Of a stretch of 34,965 nucleotides of DNA, positions 1-7,776 are shown one piece after another. The position numbers and the translations under genes were made by a program. Positions within the stretch are counted from its first letter, which is position 1. Each line of letters opens with the position of its first letter. The DNA comes from Bacteroidales bacterium (lineage in GTDB: Bacteria; Bacteroidota; Bacteroidia; Bacteroidales; JAGOPY01): contig JALNZD010000044.1 in the NCBI GenBank assembly GCA_023229505.1, positions 1 to 34,965 of the forward strand. The letters are read 5' to 3'. The notes under the pieces are model-generated. The model did no database searches. It saw nothing but the letters and a program-made list of their open reading frames with translations, and was not told the origin of the DNA.

Positions 1-33
1 GACTTAACCAGAAAAAATATCAAGAATAGATAA

Positions 34-94
34 GACATGAAATCCATTTTGAGATCATGTCGACGAAAAGTCGATCAAAAATGGAAATCATGTC
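34..94. repeat. Imperfect inverted repeat downstream of the helicase gene
   Basis: The arms begin GACATGA and end TCATGTC. They pair through most of a roughly 20-base outer stem and close on an inner hairpin TCGAC-GAAAA-GTCGA at 60-74. A seven-base asymmetry lies on the left arm. The repeat is 57 bases past the stop of the leftward helicase gene. It could stop or stabilise that transcript, but no clear U-tract follows, so terminator function is inference. Confidence 0.4.
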
Positions 95-150
95 AAATCA
101 TCAATTAATTAATACTGATACACCCTCGGCCGAAAATTAAAGATCCCGGC

Positions 151-1353
151 TTATTTTCTAAAATTTCTTTTTCCCCTGAATCCGGTATGACGGTTAGACA
201 TTCCAAGCTCCCATTTAGGCCCTTCCCCAAGTTCCGGCGGGACAAGAATTTTATATACGATCGAGCCGATCAGCTTTTCGATCCGGTGAAATTTATCCAT
301 ATCATCCTGGTTGACCAGTGTAAGGGCTATGCCGGTCGCCTCGGCCCGTGCCGTCCTTCCAACACGGTGGACATAATCCTCGGCATCGCGGGGAACATCA
401 TAATTAATGACCAGGTCGATATCCTTAACATCTATACCCCTGCTCATCACATCAGTAGCGACCAATACCCGGGTCTGCCTCGACCTGAACCTTAGCAAAA
501 CTTCTTCGCGTTCGTGTTGCTCAAAGTCAGAGGAGATGCCTTCAACGAAATAGCCTTTTCCTTTTAATGACCGCACGATCTGGCCCACTTTGCTTTTAGT
601 CGATGTAAAGATCAGAATTGTTTTACAATCTGGTTTGTTGGCAATGAGGCTGTTGATCAACGGTGTCTTTTGAGTTTCAAAAGTGAGATAAGCAGCCTGC
701 AACACCCCTTCAGGGGGTTTGGTAAGCTCACTTGTAATGATGAACGGGTCGGTCAGGATCTTGCCTGCCATCTCCCGGATCTTTGGCGGCATGGTGGCGC
801 TGAACATGAGGGTCTGACGCTTTTTTGGAAGATAGGAAACGATTTTCATGATATCGTCATAAAAACCGATATCGAGCATTCGGTCAGCTTCATCCAGGAC
901 CAGGTGTTCCAACGTATCAAATTTCACATAGCCGAGGTTCAGGTGTGAGATCAGCTTTCCGGGCGTAGCCACGATAATATCAGCCCCGCCGGTAAGTGAT
1001 TTCTTCTCCTGCTCCCAGTCGGCGCTTCCACCTCCACCGTAAATGGAAATCGAATTAACCGTATGAAAATACGCGAAACCATGTATCTGCTGGTCGATCT
1101 GAAGGGCCAGCTCACGGGTCGGAACAATCACGAGGGTGTTAATATCATGCGTTTCCTTGCCTGATAATTTATGTAAAATGGGCAGGAGAAATGCGGCAGT
1201 CTTGCCTGTTCCTGTCTGGGCGCTGGCTATGAGATCACGGCCTTTCATGATCTCTGGTATTGCTGCTTCCTGTATTGGTGTTGCTTTTTCAAAGCCCATA
1301 AAGGAAATGGCTTCGATCAGCTTTTCATTCAGGCCGAATTCTTCAAAATTCAT
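151..1353 (-). CDS. DEAD-box ATP-dependent RNA helicase (RhlE-like)
   Basis: This is a 400-residue superfamily 2 RNA helicase that would unwind RNA duplexes using ATP in ribosome assembly or mRNA turnover. The motifs occur in order: Q motif (GFEKATPIQ, residues ~20-28), Walker A AQTGTGKT (~45-52), PTRELALQ (~79-86), TPGKL, the DEAD box in VLDEADRMLD, SAT, ATDVMSRGIDV and HRVGRTAR. The start is ATG at 1351-1353, followed directly by the Q-motif region. The protein is short for the family: after the second RecA-like domain only about 40 residues remain, ending in a basic stretch. That points to a minimal RhlE-type enzyme rather than DeaD or DbpA with an RNA-binding C-terminus. The gene stands alone and is divergent from the reductase gene to its right. 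The family is certain. The exact substrate is not. Confidence 0.95.
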   Translation of the reverse strand: MNFEEFGLNEKLIEAISFMGFEKATPIQEAAIPEIMKGRDLIASAQTGTGKTAAFLLPILHKLSGKETHDINTLVIVPTRELALQIDQQIHGFAYFHTVNSISIYGGGGSADWEQEKKSLTGGADIIVATPGKLISHLNLGYVKFDTLEHLVLDEADRMLDIGFYDDIMKIVSYLPKKRQTLMFSATMPPKIREMAGKILTDPFIITSELTKPPEGVLQAAYLTFETQKTPLINSLIANKPDCKTILIFTSTKSKVGQIVRSLKGKGYFVEGISSDFEQHEREEVLLRFRSRQTRVLVATDVMSRGIDVKDIDLVINYDVPRDAEDYVHRVGRTARAEATGIALTLVNQDDMDKFHRIEKLIGSIVYKILVPPELGEGPKWELGMSNRHTGFRGKRNFRK

Positions 1354-1398
1354 GGGGAAAAACGAATGTGTTAATGCTGCGGATGGATTAATATCTTA

Positions 1399-1406
1399 CA
1401 AAAGTA
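1399..1406 (-). promoter_or_regulatory. Candidate Bacteroidota -7 box for the helicase gene
   Basis: On the minus strand the sequence reads TACTTTTG, an exact match to the Bacteroidota -7 consensus TAnnTTTG. It would place the transcript start near 1392 and give a leader of about 40 bases before the ATG at 1353. No convincing -33 TTTG is seen at the usual distance, so the call rests on one box and its position. Confidence 0.45.
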
Positions 1407-1607
1407 ATCATTAATCAGCATCTTTTAATAAATAAAATTCAGTGAACTTTAAGTTATCCAGGGTGTTTATAGGTTTTCGCCAATCATTCAAACTCAGCAG
1501 AGGAAAAAATTTGTTTCTTTGCAAACTATTTAAATTGATTTTACATAGCAATATAAGCTACTGCTTATCAATTTATTAATTTCTAAATCTTTGGATTAAT
1601 ACCGATA

Positions 1608-2282
1608 ATGGATTTAAAAGCAAATACACGTACACAAACAGCAGTATTGAAAGTCATCGGGATCAGGGACCTGACCCCGTCGGCTTATGTACTCAGGTTT
1701 GACCGTAACCAGATTCCATTCCGCGCCGGCCAGCATATCCTGCTTGGTAAAAAAGATGATATCCAGGCCAGGGAATATTCAGTTTACAGCGCAGAACAGG
1801 ATGATTTTTTTGAAGTGCTGATCAGGGAAGTAAAAGAAGGAATGGTTTCCAGGCAATTGAGAAAGGTGAAACCGGGAGAGCCGCTGAACTTTGAAAACCC
1901 GGTGGGGTACTTCATCATAAAGGATGAAGATATTCACCGGAAATTCCTTTTTATTGCAAGTGGCACGGGCATCGGGCCTTTTCACAGTTTCGTCAGATCA
2001 TACCCCGGCCTTGATTATCAATTGCTGCACGGCATCAGGTACGCGCATGAAGCTTTTGATAAGCAGGATTATGACAAGCAACGGCTGATCCGCTGCACCT
2101 CTCGCGACAGAAAGGGTGATTTTCACGGAAGGGTAACGGATTACCTGAAGAAACATCCATTAGCTGATAAAAATACGCTTTGCTTTTTCTGCGGAAATGT
2201 TGAGATGATCCACGAGGCTTATGATATTATGCTGAAACATGGAGTGCCGTCGCAGAATTTGTTTGCGGAAGTCTATTTTTAG
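1608..2282 (+). CDS. FAD-dependent ferredoxin/flavodoxin-NADP reductase-like protein
   Basis: This is a 224-residue single-chain flavoprotein of the ferredoxin-NADP+ reductase superfamily, expected to move electrons between NAD(P)H and a small carrier in the cytoplasm. The FAD-binding signature RxYS appears as REYSVYS (~residues 52-58), after a typical PFRAGQHILL beta-barrel segment. The nucleotide-binding glycine motif is GTGIGPF (~120-126). The conserved CGN of the C-terminal lobe is in FFCGNVEMI, and the chain ends in the family-typical aromatic EVYF. There is no ferredoxin domain, so a separate partner is needed. The next gene starts 22 bases after its stop, so the two are probably cotranscribed. 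The following methylthiotransferase needs reduced iron-sulfur clusters, so this reductase could feed it electrons; that link is inference from position only. Confidence 0.88.
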   Translation: MDLKANTRTQTAVLKVIGIRDLTPSAYVLRFDRNQIPFRAGQHILLGKKDDIQAREYSVYSAEQDDFFEVLIREVKEGMVSRQLRKVKPGEPLNFENPVGYFIIKDEDIHRKFLFIASGTGIGPFHSFVRSYPGLDYQLLHGIRYAHEAFDKQDYDKQRLIRCTSRDRKGDFHGRVTDYLKKHPLADKNTLCFFCGNVEMIHEAYDIMLKHGVPSQNLFAEVYF

Positions 2283-2304
2283 TAAAGAACTCAGAACTCG
2301 AACT

Positions 2305-4974
2305 ATGATCTATCACCTCCTCACACTTGGTTGCCAGATGAACCTCTCAGATGGGGAACGGGTGCGTACCGTTCTCGATCAGATGGGCTATACGTGGACC
2401 GAGAATGAGGAAGATGCTGATATGCTTGGCATTATTGCCTGTTCAGTGCGGCAAAAGTCTATCGATAAAGTATATTCAAAGATCAGCCAGTGGAACAAAA
2501 GGAAAAATAAGAAGAACCTGATCACATTTATTTCAGGCTGCATCCTGCCGGCCGATAAAGAGCGCTTCCTGAAATTATTCGATCTTGTATTCCCCGTAAG
2601 CGAGCTGAACCAGCTGCCGGATATGCTCAACCATTATGGGGTTGTAACACCCGCCGCGATCAAGTCGATGGCGGCAAAAATGCAGCTTAACGAAAGCATC
2701 CGTGATTTCTGGCATATTTCCCCGCATTACAATTCACCTTTTGAGGCTTTTGTCCCGATCCAGAATGGCTGCGACAAGTTCTGCACCTTCTGCGCCGTTC
2801 CCTATACCCGTGGCCGTGAAATTTCGAGGCCATCAGGGGAAATACTTGACGAAGTGAAGGACCTGATCGACCGGAATTATAAATCTATCACCCTGCTGGG
2901 GCAAAATGTAAATTCTTACGGGCTTGATAAAAAAGGCGGGGAGCTGATCTTCCCGGAATTATTGAGAGCTATCGGTAAAATGGGCCTGGCATCAGGCAAA
3001 GAATTCTGGGTGTATTTCACTTCGCCGCACCCCAGGGATATGTCAGATGAAGTAATTGACATCATTTCACAGTTTCCAAACCTCGGCAAACAGATCCACC
3101 TGCCGCTGCAATCCGGCGATGACAAGGTGCTTATCCGCATGAACCGCAAACATTCGGTGGATAAATACCGCCATGTTATCCTGAAGATCAGGGAAGCCAT
3201 CCCAGGGGCCACGATTTTCACCGATATCATTGTCGGATTTACGGGTGAAACCGAAGAACAATTTGAAAATACGATCCGTGCGATGGAAGAATTCCGGTTC
3301 AACATGGCCTATATTGCCCAATATTCGCCCCGCCCCGGAGCCGCCAGCTCCAGGTGGGAGGACGACATTCCGCAGGAATTAAAAAAAGAGCGGTACCGCA
3401 TACTTACCGGAGAGCTTCAGAAGCACTCCCTGGAATTAAACCGGCAGATGATCGGGAAAACTTACCGTGTATTGGTCACCGGTAAAGACCGAAAACCCGG
3501 ATTTCTATCAGGGCTGACAGAAGGAAAAATTGTTTTAAGATTTCCGTCTGTAGATGAATCCATGGTTGGAAAATTTATTGATGTCAGGATAAAATCAGCG
3601 ACGGCGTTTTCAGTAGAAGGGGAACTCAGCCCCCACCCCGTCCCTCCCCCAATTGGGGGAGGGAGAAAGGGAGGGGGCCGGAAAATAGCATTCAAAACCC
3701 TCGGCTGCCGGTTAAACCAGTTCGAAACCGATGCGCTCGCGGCCCAGTTTAACCGCCATAATTACGAGGTGGTGGATTATGCTGAAGATGCTGATATATA
3801 TCTCGTCAATACCTGCACCGTCACGAACCAGGGCGATACCAAATCCCGCAAAGCTATAAACCAGGCAACGAAAAAGCTCCACGAGCCGGTGGTTATCGTG
3901 ACCGGATGCATGGTAAACGGGCAGAAAGAAAAGCTGCAGCAGCTCAATGGTGTGACCTATTTTGTTGAAAACGCGCAGAAAACATCCATTTTTCAACTTG
4001 TAGATGCCCATTTTAAGGGAGAAACCGTCAGCCCTGATCATTTCAGCAAAGATTTATTTGGATTTGAAGCTGCCGATGAGACTTTTCACACCCGGAGCTT
4101 TATCAAGATCCAGGATGGCTGCGACAATTTCTGCACTTTCTGCATTGTCCCGAAGGTTCGCGGACGCGCCACCAGCCGGCCCGTTGGGGATATCCTGGAA
4201 AATATCAGGGAAGTGGTTGGTTTTGGATTTAAAGAGGTCGTTCTGACGGGAGTGAATATCGGAAGATATAATTACGAAGGTGATAATTTCGAGACGCTGG
4301 TGGAAAAGATTCTCTGTCTTCCTGGGGATTTCAGGGTCCGCATCTCCTCCATCGAGCCGGAAGGATTTGGCAACAGGCTATTTGATCTTTTCAGCCATCC
4401 CAAACTGACCCCGCACCTCCACCTTTGCCTGCAAAGCGGATCTGACCGCATACTTTTACAGATGCGAAGGTTTTATAATATGACCACTTTTATGGGAATG
4501 GTTGAAAAGATCAAAACCCGCTATCCTGATTTTAACCTGACAACAGACATTATTGTCGGATTTCCCGGGGAGACGGAGGAAGAATTCCAAAATACCTGTG
4601 ATGTGACCAGTGAGATTGGGTTCAGCCACATTCACACCTTCAAATACTCCATCCGGTCAGGCACCCGCGCAGAGAGGATGACTGAGCAGGTTCCTGAAGC
4701 CATAAAGCAGGAACGCAGCCTGATCATCCGGAATATTTCCGATGAAAATAAAAGAAAATACCGCCAAACTATGGTAGGAAAAGAACAAGTAGTACTGGTC
4801 GAAAAATTCAACCAAAGGACCAGCCTTGCGAAAGGATACGGAGAGCATTACATACCCGTGGAATTCCGCTTTACTGAAAACAATTATAACCAATTTGCAA
4901 AAGTTAAACTCGAATCTCTTGGTGCGGGATCAGATCCTATAATTAAAGCCTCTTTTTTGCCTGAAAATAGATAA
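2305..4974 (+). CDS. Fused tRNA methylthiotransferases, MiaB-type joined to MtaB-type
   Basis: One 889-residue reading frame holds two complete radical-SAM methylthiotransferases, which add a methylthio group at C2 of modified A37 in tRNA. Half 1 (residues 1-441) is MiaB-like (ms2i6A). It has cluster cysteines C10, C46 and C79, radical-SAM CxxxCxxC at C156/C160/C163, and a TRAM domain ending near residue 441. Half 2 (461-889) is MtaB-like (ms2t6A). It has C468, C504 and C535, CxxxCxxC at C606/C610/C613, and its own TRAM domain. All twelve cluster cysteines are kept. The 19-residue linker SPHPVPPPIGGGRKGGGRK is encoded by a GC-rich palindrome. The MtaB half has no start codon of its own at the junction. 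These enzymes are normally separate genes. The ATG at 2305 is chosen because the chain then begins MIYHLLTLGCQMN, and an in-frame ATG further upstream lies inside the preceding gene. Half 1 reads CSVRQKSID where usual Bacteroidota MiaB has a CSIRD-type motif. Confidence 0.9.
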   Translation: MIYHLLTLGCQMNLSDGERVRTVLDQMGYTWTENEEDADMLGIIACSVRQKSIDKVYSKISQWNKRKNKKNLITFISGCILPADKERFLKLFDLVFPVSELNQLPDMLNHYGVVTPAAIKSMAAKMQLNESIRDFWHISPHYNSPFEAFVPIQNGCDKFCTFCAVPYTRGREISRPSGEILDEVKDLIDRNYKSITLLGQNVNSYGLDKKGGELIFPELLRAIGKMGLASGKEFWVYFTSPHPRDMSDEVIDIISQFPNLGKQIHLPLQSGDDKVLIRMNRKHSVDKYRHVILKIREAIPGATIFTDIIVGFTGETEEQFENTIRAMEEFRFNMAYIAQYSPRPGAASSRWEDDIPQELKKERYRILTGELQKHSLELNRQMIGKTYRVLVTGKDRKPGFLSGLTEGKIVLRFPSVDESMVGKFIDVRIKSATAFSVEGELSPHPVPPPIGGGRKGGGRKIAFKTLGCRLNQFETDALAAQFNRHNYEVVDYAEDADIYLVNTCTVTNQGDTKSRKAINQATKKLHEPVVIVTGCMVNGQKEKLQQLNGVTYFVENAQKTSIFQLVDAHFKGETVSPDHFSKDLFGFEAADETFHTRSFIKIQDGCDNFCTFCIVPKVRGRATSRPVGDILENIREVVGFGFKEVVLTGVNIGRYNYEGDNFETLVEKILCLPGDFRVRISSIEPEGFGNRLFDLFSHPKLTPHLHLCLQSGSDRILLQMRRFYNMTTFMGMVEKIKTRYPDFNLTTDIIVGFPGETEEEFQNTCDVTSEIGFSHIHTFKYSIRSGTRAERMTEQVPEAIKQERSLIIRNISDENKRKYRQTMVGKEQVVLVEKFNQRTSLAKGYGEHYIPVEFRFTENNYNQFAKVKLESLGAGSDPIIKASFLPENR
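3630..3678. repeat. GC-rich palindromic element inside a coding frame
   Basis: Positions 3641-3664 form a perfect 24-base palindrome centred on CCCCCAATTGGGGG. It is flanked by further C-rich (3630-3640) and G-rich (3665-3678) arms that pair imperfectly, giving a stem of about 49 bases. It is in frame and codes the Pro-rich then Gly-rich linker between the two methylthiotransferase halves. Such G/C palindromes are typical of small dispersed intergenic repeats. Only one copy is present here, so membership of a dispersed family is inference. Confidence 0.8.
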
Positions 4975-4979
4975 CTTTG
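4972..4979 (+). promoter_or_regulatory. Candidate -7 box upstream of the RecD-like helicase
   Basis: TAACTTTG fits TAnnTTTG exactly and overlaps the stop codon of the methylthiotransferase gene. It would start transcription near 4986, about 50 bases before the proposed TTG start. No -33 TTTG lies at the expected spacing. Confidence 0.3.
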
Positions 4980-5038
4980 AAAGTTAATTTTTAAAAAGTC
5001 CCCAACTTAAAATTTAAAATTCAAAATTTAAAACTACT

Positions 5039-6457
5039 TTGTCTTTCCTTTCCGGCATACTGTCAGCATTCCCTTTTGAGCCTACTAAAGGCCAAAAGGA
5101 ACTGGCTGAAATGCTTGAGGTTTTTATTGCCGATAAAGATGCCCGCACCGTTTTTATGCTTAAAGGTTATGCTGGTACCGGTAAAACCAGTTTTGTCAGC
5201 GCCATGGTCAAAGTATTGCCCCTGATCCGGAAAAAGGCAGTTCTGCTGGCTCCGACTGGAAGGGCTGCCAAAGTTTTAGCAGGCTATGCCGGCCAGCCGG
5301 CCTGGACCATCCATAAACGCATCTATTTCCAGCGGATGGGCCGGGATGGAAGCATTTCCCTTGTTTTGCAGAAAAATCTTTACAGGAACGCGCTCTTTAT
5401 TGTTGATGAGGCCTCAATGATTGCCGCATCGTACACGGAAAAGGGTCATGTGTTTTCATCCCGCAACTTGCTGGACGATTTGATGGAATATGTGGGTGAT
5501 GGGGAATCTTGCAAACTGCTGCTGATCGGTGACTCAGCACAGCTCCCGCCCGTCGGAATGCCGGTGAGCCCGGCACTCGACCTGGAATTCCTGAAGTCAC
5601 GCTATAACCTGAAGATATATCAGTATGAACTGACGGAAGTGATGCGCCAATCGCTCGAATCAGGTATCCTGTTCAATGCGACCCGCATACGGGATATCAT
5701 TGCATCGGGTAAAGTTTCCTTTCCCCTTTTCAACCTGGACAACCGGAAGGATGTCATCAGGATAACCGGAGAAGATTTGGAGGATTTATTGCATACCGCA
5801 TTTTCTTCTGCTGAACATGCTGAAACTGTCGTGGTCTGCAGGTCCAATAAAAGGGCCAATATGTTCAACCGGGAAATCCGGAACCGCATCCTTTTCATGG
5901 AAAATGAAATCTCTTCCGGCGACTTCCTCATGGTGGTAAGGAATAATTATTTCTGGCTGGAGCCCCAATCAGGACCCGGGTTTATCGCTAACGGAGATAT
6001 CATCGAAGTATTGAGGATACAGCAGACGGAAGAACTTTACGGGTTCAGATTTGCTGATGTGACCATCAGGCTGGTGGATTATCCTGATGAACCAACCCTC
6101 GACGTAAAGATCCTGCTCGATGTTCTGATGGCAGATACTCCGGCCCTTCCGGATGAAGCACAAAAGAGGCTGTTTGGCCTCGTTCTGGACGAATTCAACG
6201 ATATCCCCCAGCGGGCCCTCCGCATGGAAAAAGTAAGGACTAATCCTTATTACAACGCTTTGCAGGTCAAATTTTCCTATGCCCTGACCTGCCATAAAAC
6301 CCAGGGCGGTCAATGGCAGCATGTCTTTATCGACCAGGGATACTTGAAAGAGGATATGATTGATTATGAATACCTTCGGTGGTTATATACCGCGCTGACA
6401 AGGGCTTCCCTGAAAGTTTACCTTCTTGGATTTCAGGATAAGCTTTTCTCTATTTAG
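5039..6457 (+). CDS. RecD-like ATP-dependent DNA helicase (superfamily 1)
   Basis: This 472-residue protein is a superfamily 1B helicase related to RecD/Dda, expected to move 5'-3' on single-stranded DNA in repair or recombination. Walker A is GYAGTGKTSF (~residues 43-52), Walker B is IVDEASM (~121-127), the motif around LLIGDSAQLPPVG follows (~161-173), and the UvrD-like C-terminal fold shows FSYALTCHKTQGGQW (~418-432) and YTALTRA (~452-458). The start is uncertain. TTG at 5039 keeps the N-terminus LSAFPFEPTKGQ, which resembles the start of related helicases, while the first in-frame ATG (5111) would remove it. An in-frame stop at 5015 rules out a start further upstream. The stop overlaps the stop of convergent porV by eight bases. 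Confidence 0.88.
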   Translation: MSFLSGILSAFPFEPTKGQKELAEMLEVFIADKDARTVFMLKGYAGTGKTSFVSAMVKVLPLIRKKAVLLAPTGRAAKVLAGYAGQPAWTIHKRIYFQRMGRDGSISLVLQKNLYRNALFIVDEASMIAASYTEKGHVFSSRNLLDDLMEYVGDGESCKLLLIGDSAQLPPVGMPVSPALDLEFLKSRYNLKIYQYELTEVMRQSLESGILFNATRIRDIIASGKVSFPLFNLDNRKDVIRITGEDLEDLLHTAFSSAEHAETVVVCRSNKRANMFNREIRNRILFMENEISSGDFLMVVRNNYFWLEPQSGPGFIANGDIIEVLRIQQTEELYGFRFADVTIRLVDYPDEPTLDVKILLDVLMADTPALPDEAQKRLFGLVLDEFNDIPQRALRMEKVRTNPYYNALQVKFSYALTCHKTQGGQWQHVFIDQGYLKEDMIDYEYLRWLYTALTRASLKVYLLGFQDKLFSI

Positions 6458-7670
6458 GTAATGGTTGACTGCTTCCCTTTGCAGGATCAAAATTAAAATA
6501 CAAGGTGAACCTGAGGGTGTTTTCAAGGGGATTTTGCTGTTCCAATGGAATAAGGTACGACAGGTCAAGCCCGAACACGCTGTAACGCAAACCGGCGCCG
6601 ACAGTAAAAAATTTGCGGTTGCCCTTGTACTGGTCTTCATAGAAAAACCCGGTACGGAGAGCAAATTGTTTGGCATACCAGTATTCCAAACCAAAAGCGA
6701 TGGCCCATTCACGCATCTCCTCACTGAACCCATCAGGCGCATCATACCACGACTGTATGATCCCCGGTACAACGGATACATTCGGATCCATACCTTTTGC
6801 AATTACCGGGTTATTTTGAGCATCATAGACCGGGTTGTTGTCTGAATCAAGCAGGTAAATCGGCGGTGAAGGCACCTGCAGCTTGTTAAAATCAAGTAAA
6901 ACCGCCAAAGAGTTATAATCGTCAAAATTCATTTTCAATCCTGCTCCGATTCTAAGGTTTGTAGGGATAAAGTCCTTTTTAGAAGCAGTTTTACTGTAAG
7001 ATATCTTGTTGCCGATGTTCGACAGGTTAATCCCCCATGAAATTTCACTGCCCATGTTACCGAGGTCCACTTCTTTATGGTAATATACTGATACATCGGC
7101 TGCGATGGAAGTCCCCGCATTGGTTTCAGCGCCTTGGACATACTGACCTAAAGTCAGATTGGAATAAATGAAGCGAGCTGCAACTGCACCGGAGATCACC
7201 TCACTGAATTTCCGGCTATAGGTGGCATCCAATGAAAACTCATTTGGATTGTAATTTCCTTTTTCCATTCCGAATTCATCGGTGAACGTAATATCGCCGA
7301 GGGAAAAATAAAGCAATGTCGCTGCAATAGTCTGCCGGTCATCGATCTTATAAAAACCCGTAAGGTAAGCCAGGTTAATGTCGTTCACCAGCTTGCGAAG
7401 CCAGGGGCTGTAAGAAAGCCCAAAGCCGAATTTCTTATCAATAAAAGCATATTTGGCAGGGTTCCAGTGCATCGAATTGGCATCAGGATCTGAAGCTACC
7501 CCAACCTCTCCCATCCCCCCGGAACGGGCATCGGGGGCTATGATTAAAAATGGTACGGCTGTAGTAATAACAGTGTAGTCTTGTCCTGCAGCGTTAGAAT
7601 CATACGACTGCCCATAAGACACGCAAGTGTAAATTGAAACTATCAAAACAATAATAAATCTTCTTTTCAT
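6450..7670 (-). CDS. porV: T9SS outer-membrane protein PorV
   Basis: PorV (LptO) is a 14-strand outer-membrane barrel. It carries secreted T9SS cargo from the translocon to the PorU sortase and is part of the surface attachment complex. The 406-residue product has a signal peptide ending near VSYGQ. The family-typical mature start follows: TAVPFLIIAPDARSGGMGEVG, then SMHWNPAKYAF. Alternating beta strands run to a terminal strand ending in FTLYFNFDP. The ATG at 7668-7670 is preferred over an in-frame TTG six bases upstream, because it gives MKRRFII directly before the hydrophobic core. It lies downstream of two porU genes on the same strand, matching the porU-porV neighbourhood known in Flavobacterium. 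A separate promoter is likely in the 106-base gap. Confidence 0.95.
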   Translation of the reverse strand: MKRRFIIVLIVSIYTCVSYGQSYDSNAAGQDYTVITTAVPFLIIAPDARSGGMGEVGVASDPDANSMHWNPAKYAFIDKKFGFGLSYSPWLRKLVNDINLAYLTGFYKIDDRQTIAATLLYFSLGDITFTDEFGMEKGNYNPNEFSLDATYSRKFSEVISGAVAARFIYSNLTLGQYVQGAETNAGTSIAADVSVYYHKEVDLGNMGSEISWGINLSNIGNKISYSKTASKKDFIPTNLRIGAGLKMNFDDYNSLAVLLDFNKLQVPSPPIYLLDSDNNPVYDAQNNPVIAKGMDPNVSVVPGIIQSWYDAPDGFSEEMREWAIAFGLEYWYAKQFALRTGFFYEDQYKGNRKFFTVGAGLRYSVFGLDLSYLIPLEQQNPLENTLRFTLYFNFDPAKGSSQPLPK

Positions 7671-7711
7671 TCCCAATTTTGGTTTAATTGATCTTTAAAA
7701 AAATGAAGGTG

Positions 7712-7746
7712 CAAAACTAACGAATTATTAATAACAATATTGTTAT
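7712..7746 (-). promoter_or_regulatory. porV promoter box with an adjacent 16-base palindrome
   Basis: On the minus strand, TAGTTTTG (7712-7719) matches the -7 consensus TAnnTTTG. It would give a leader of about 35 bases before the porV ATG. Eleven bases upstream of this box is the perfect palindrome ATAACAATATTGTTAT (7731-7746), placed where a repressor could compete with RNA polymerase. The palindrome is AT-rich, so chance is possible. Confidence 0.4.
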
Positions 7747-7776
7747 GCAATAGTTAACGTCTTTTGATAATTCTTA

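Noticed and set aside
1532..1575. Hairpin ATAAGC-TACT-GCTTAT (1553-1568) before the reductase gene
   Set aside because: The stem is only six bases in a very AT-rich gap, with no T-tract or conserved context. A regulatory role cannot be supported.
2239..2304. Upstream extension of the methylthiotransferase frame
   Set aside because: The extra 22 codons lie mostly inside the end of the reductase gene and read as basic, non-conserved sequence. The ATG at 2305 gives the family N-terminus.
5015..5038. AT-rich AAATTTAAAATTC-type repeat before the RecD-like helicase
   Set aside because: It is low-complexity sequence typical of AT-rich gaps, with no clear function.
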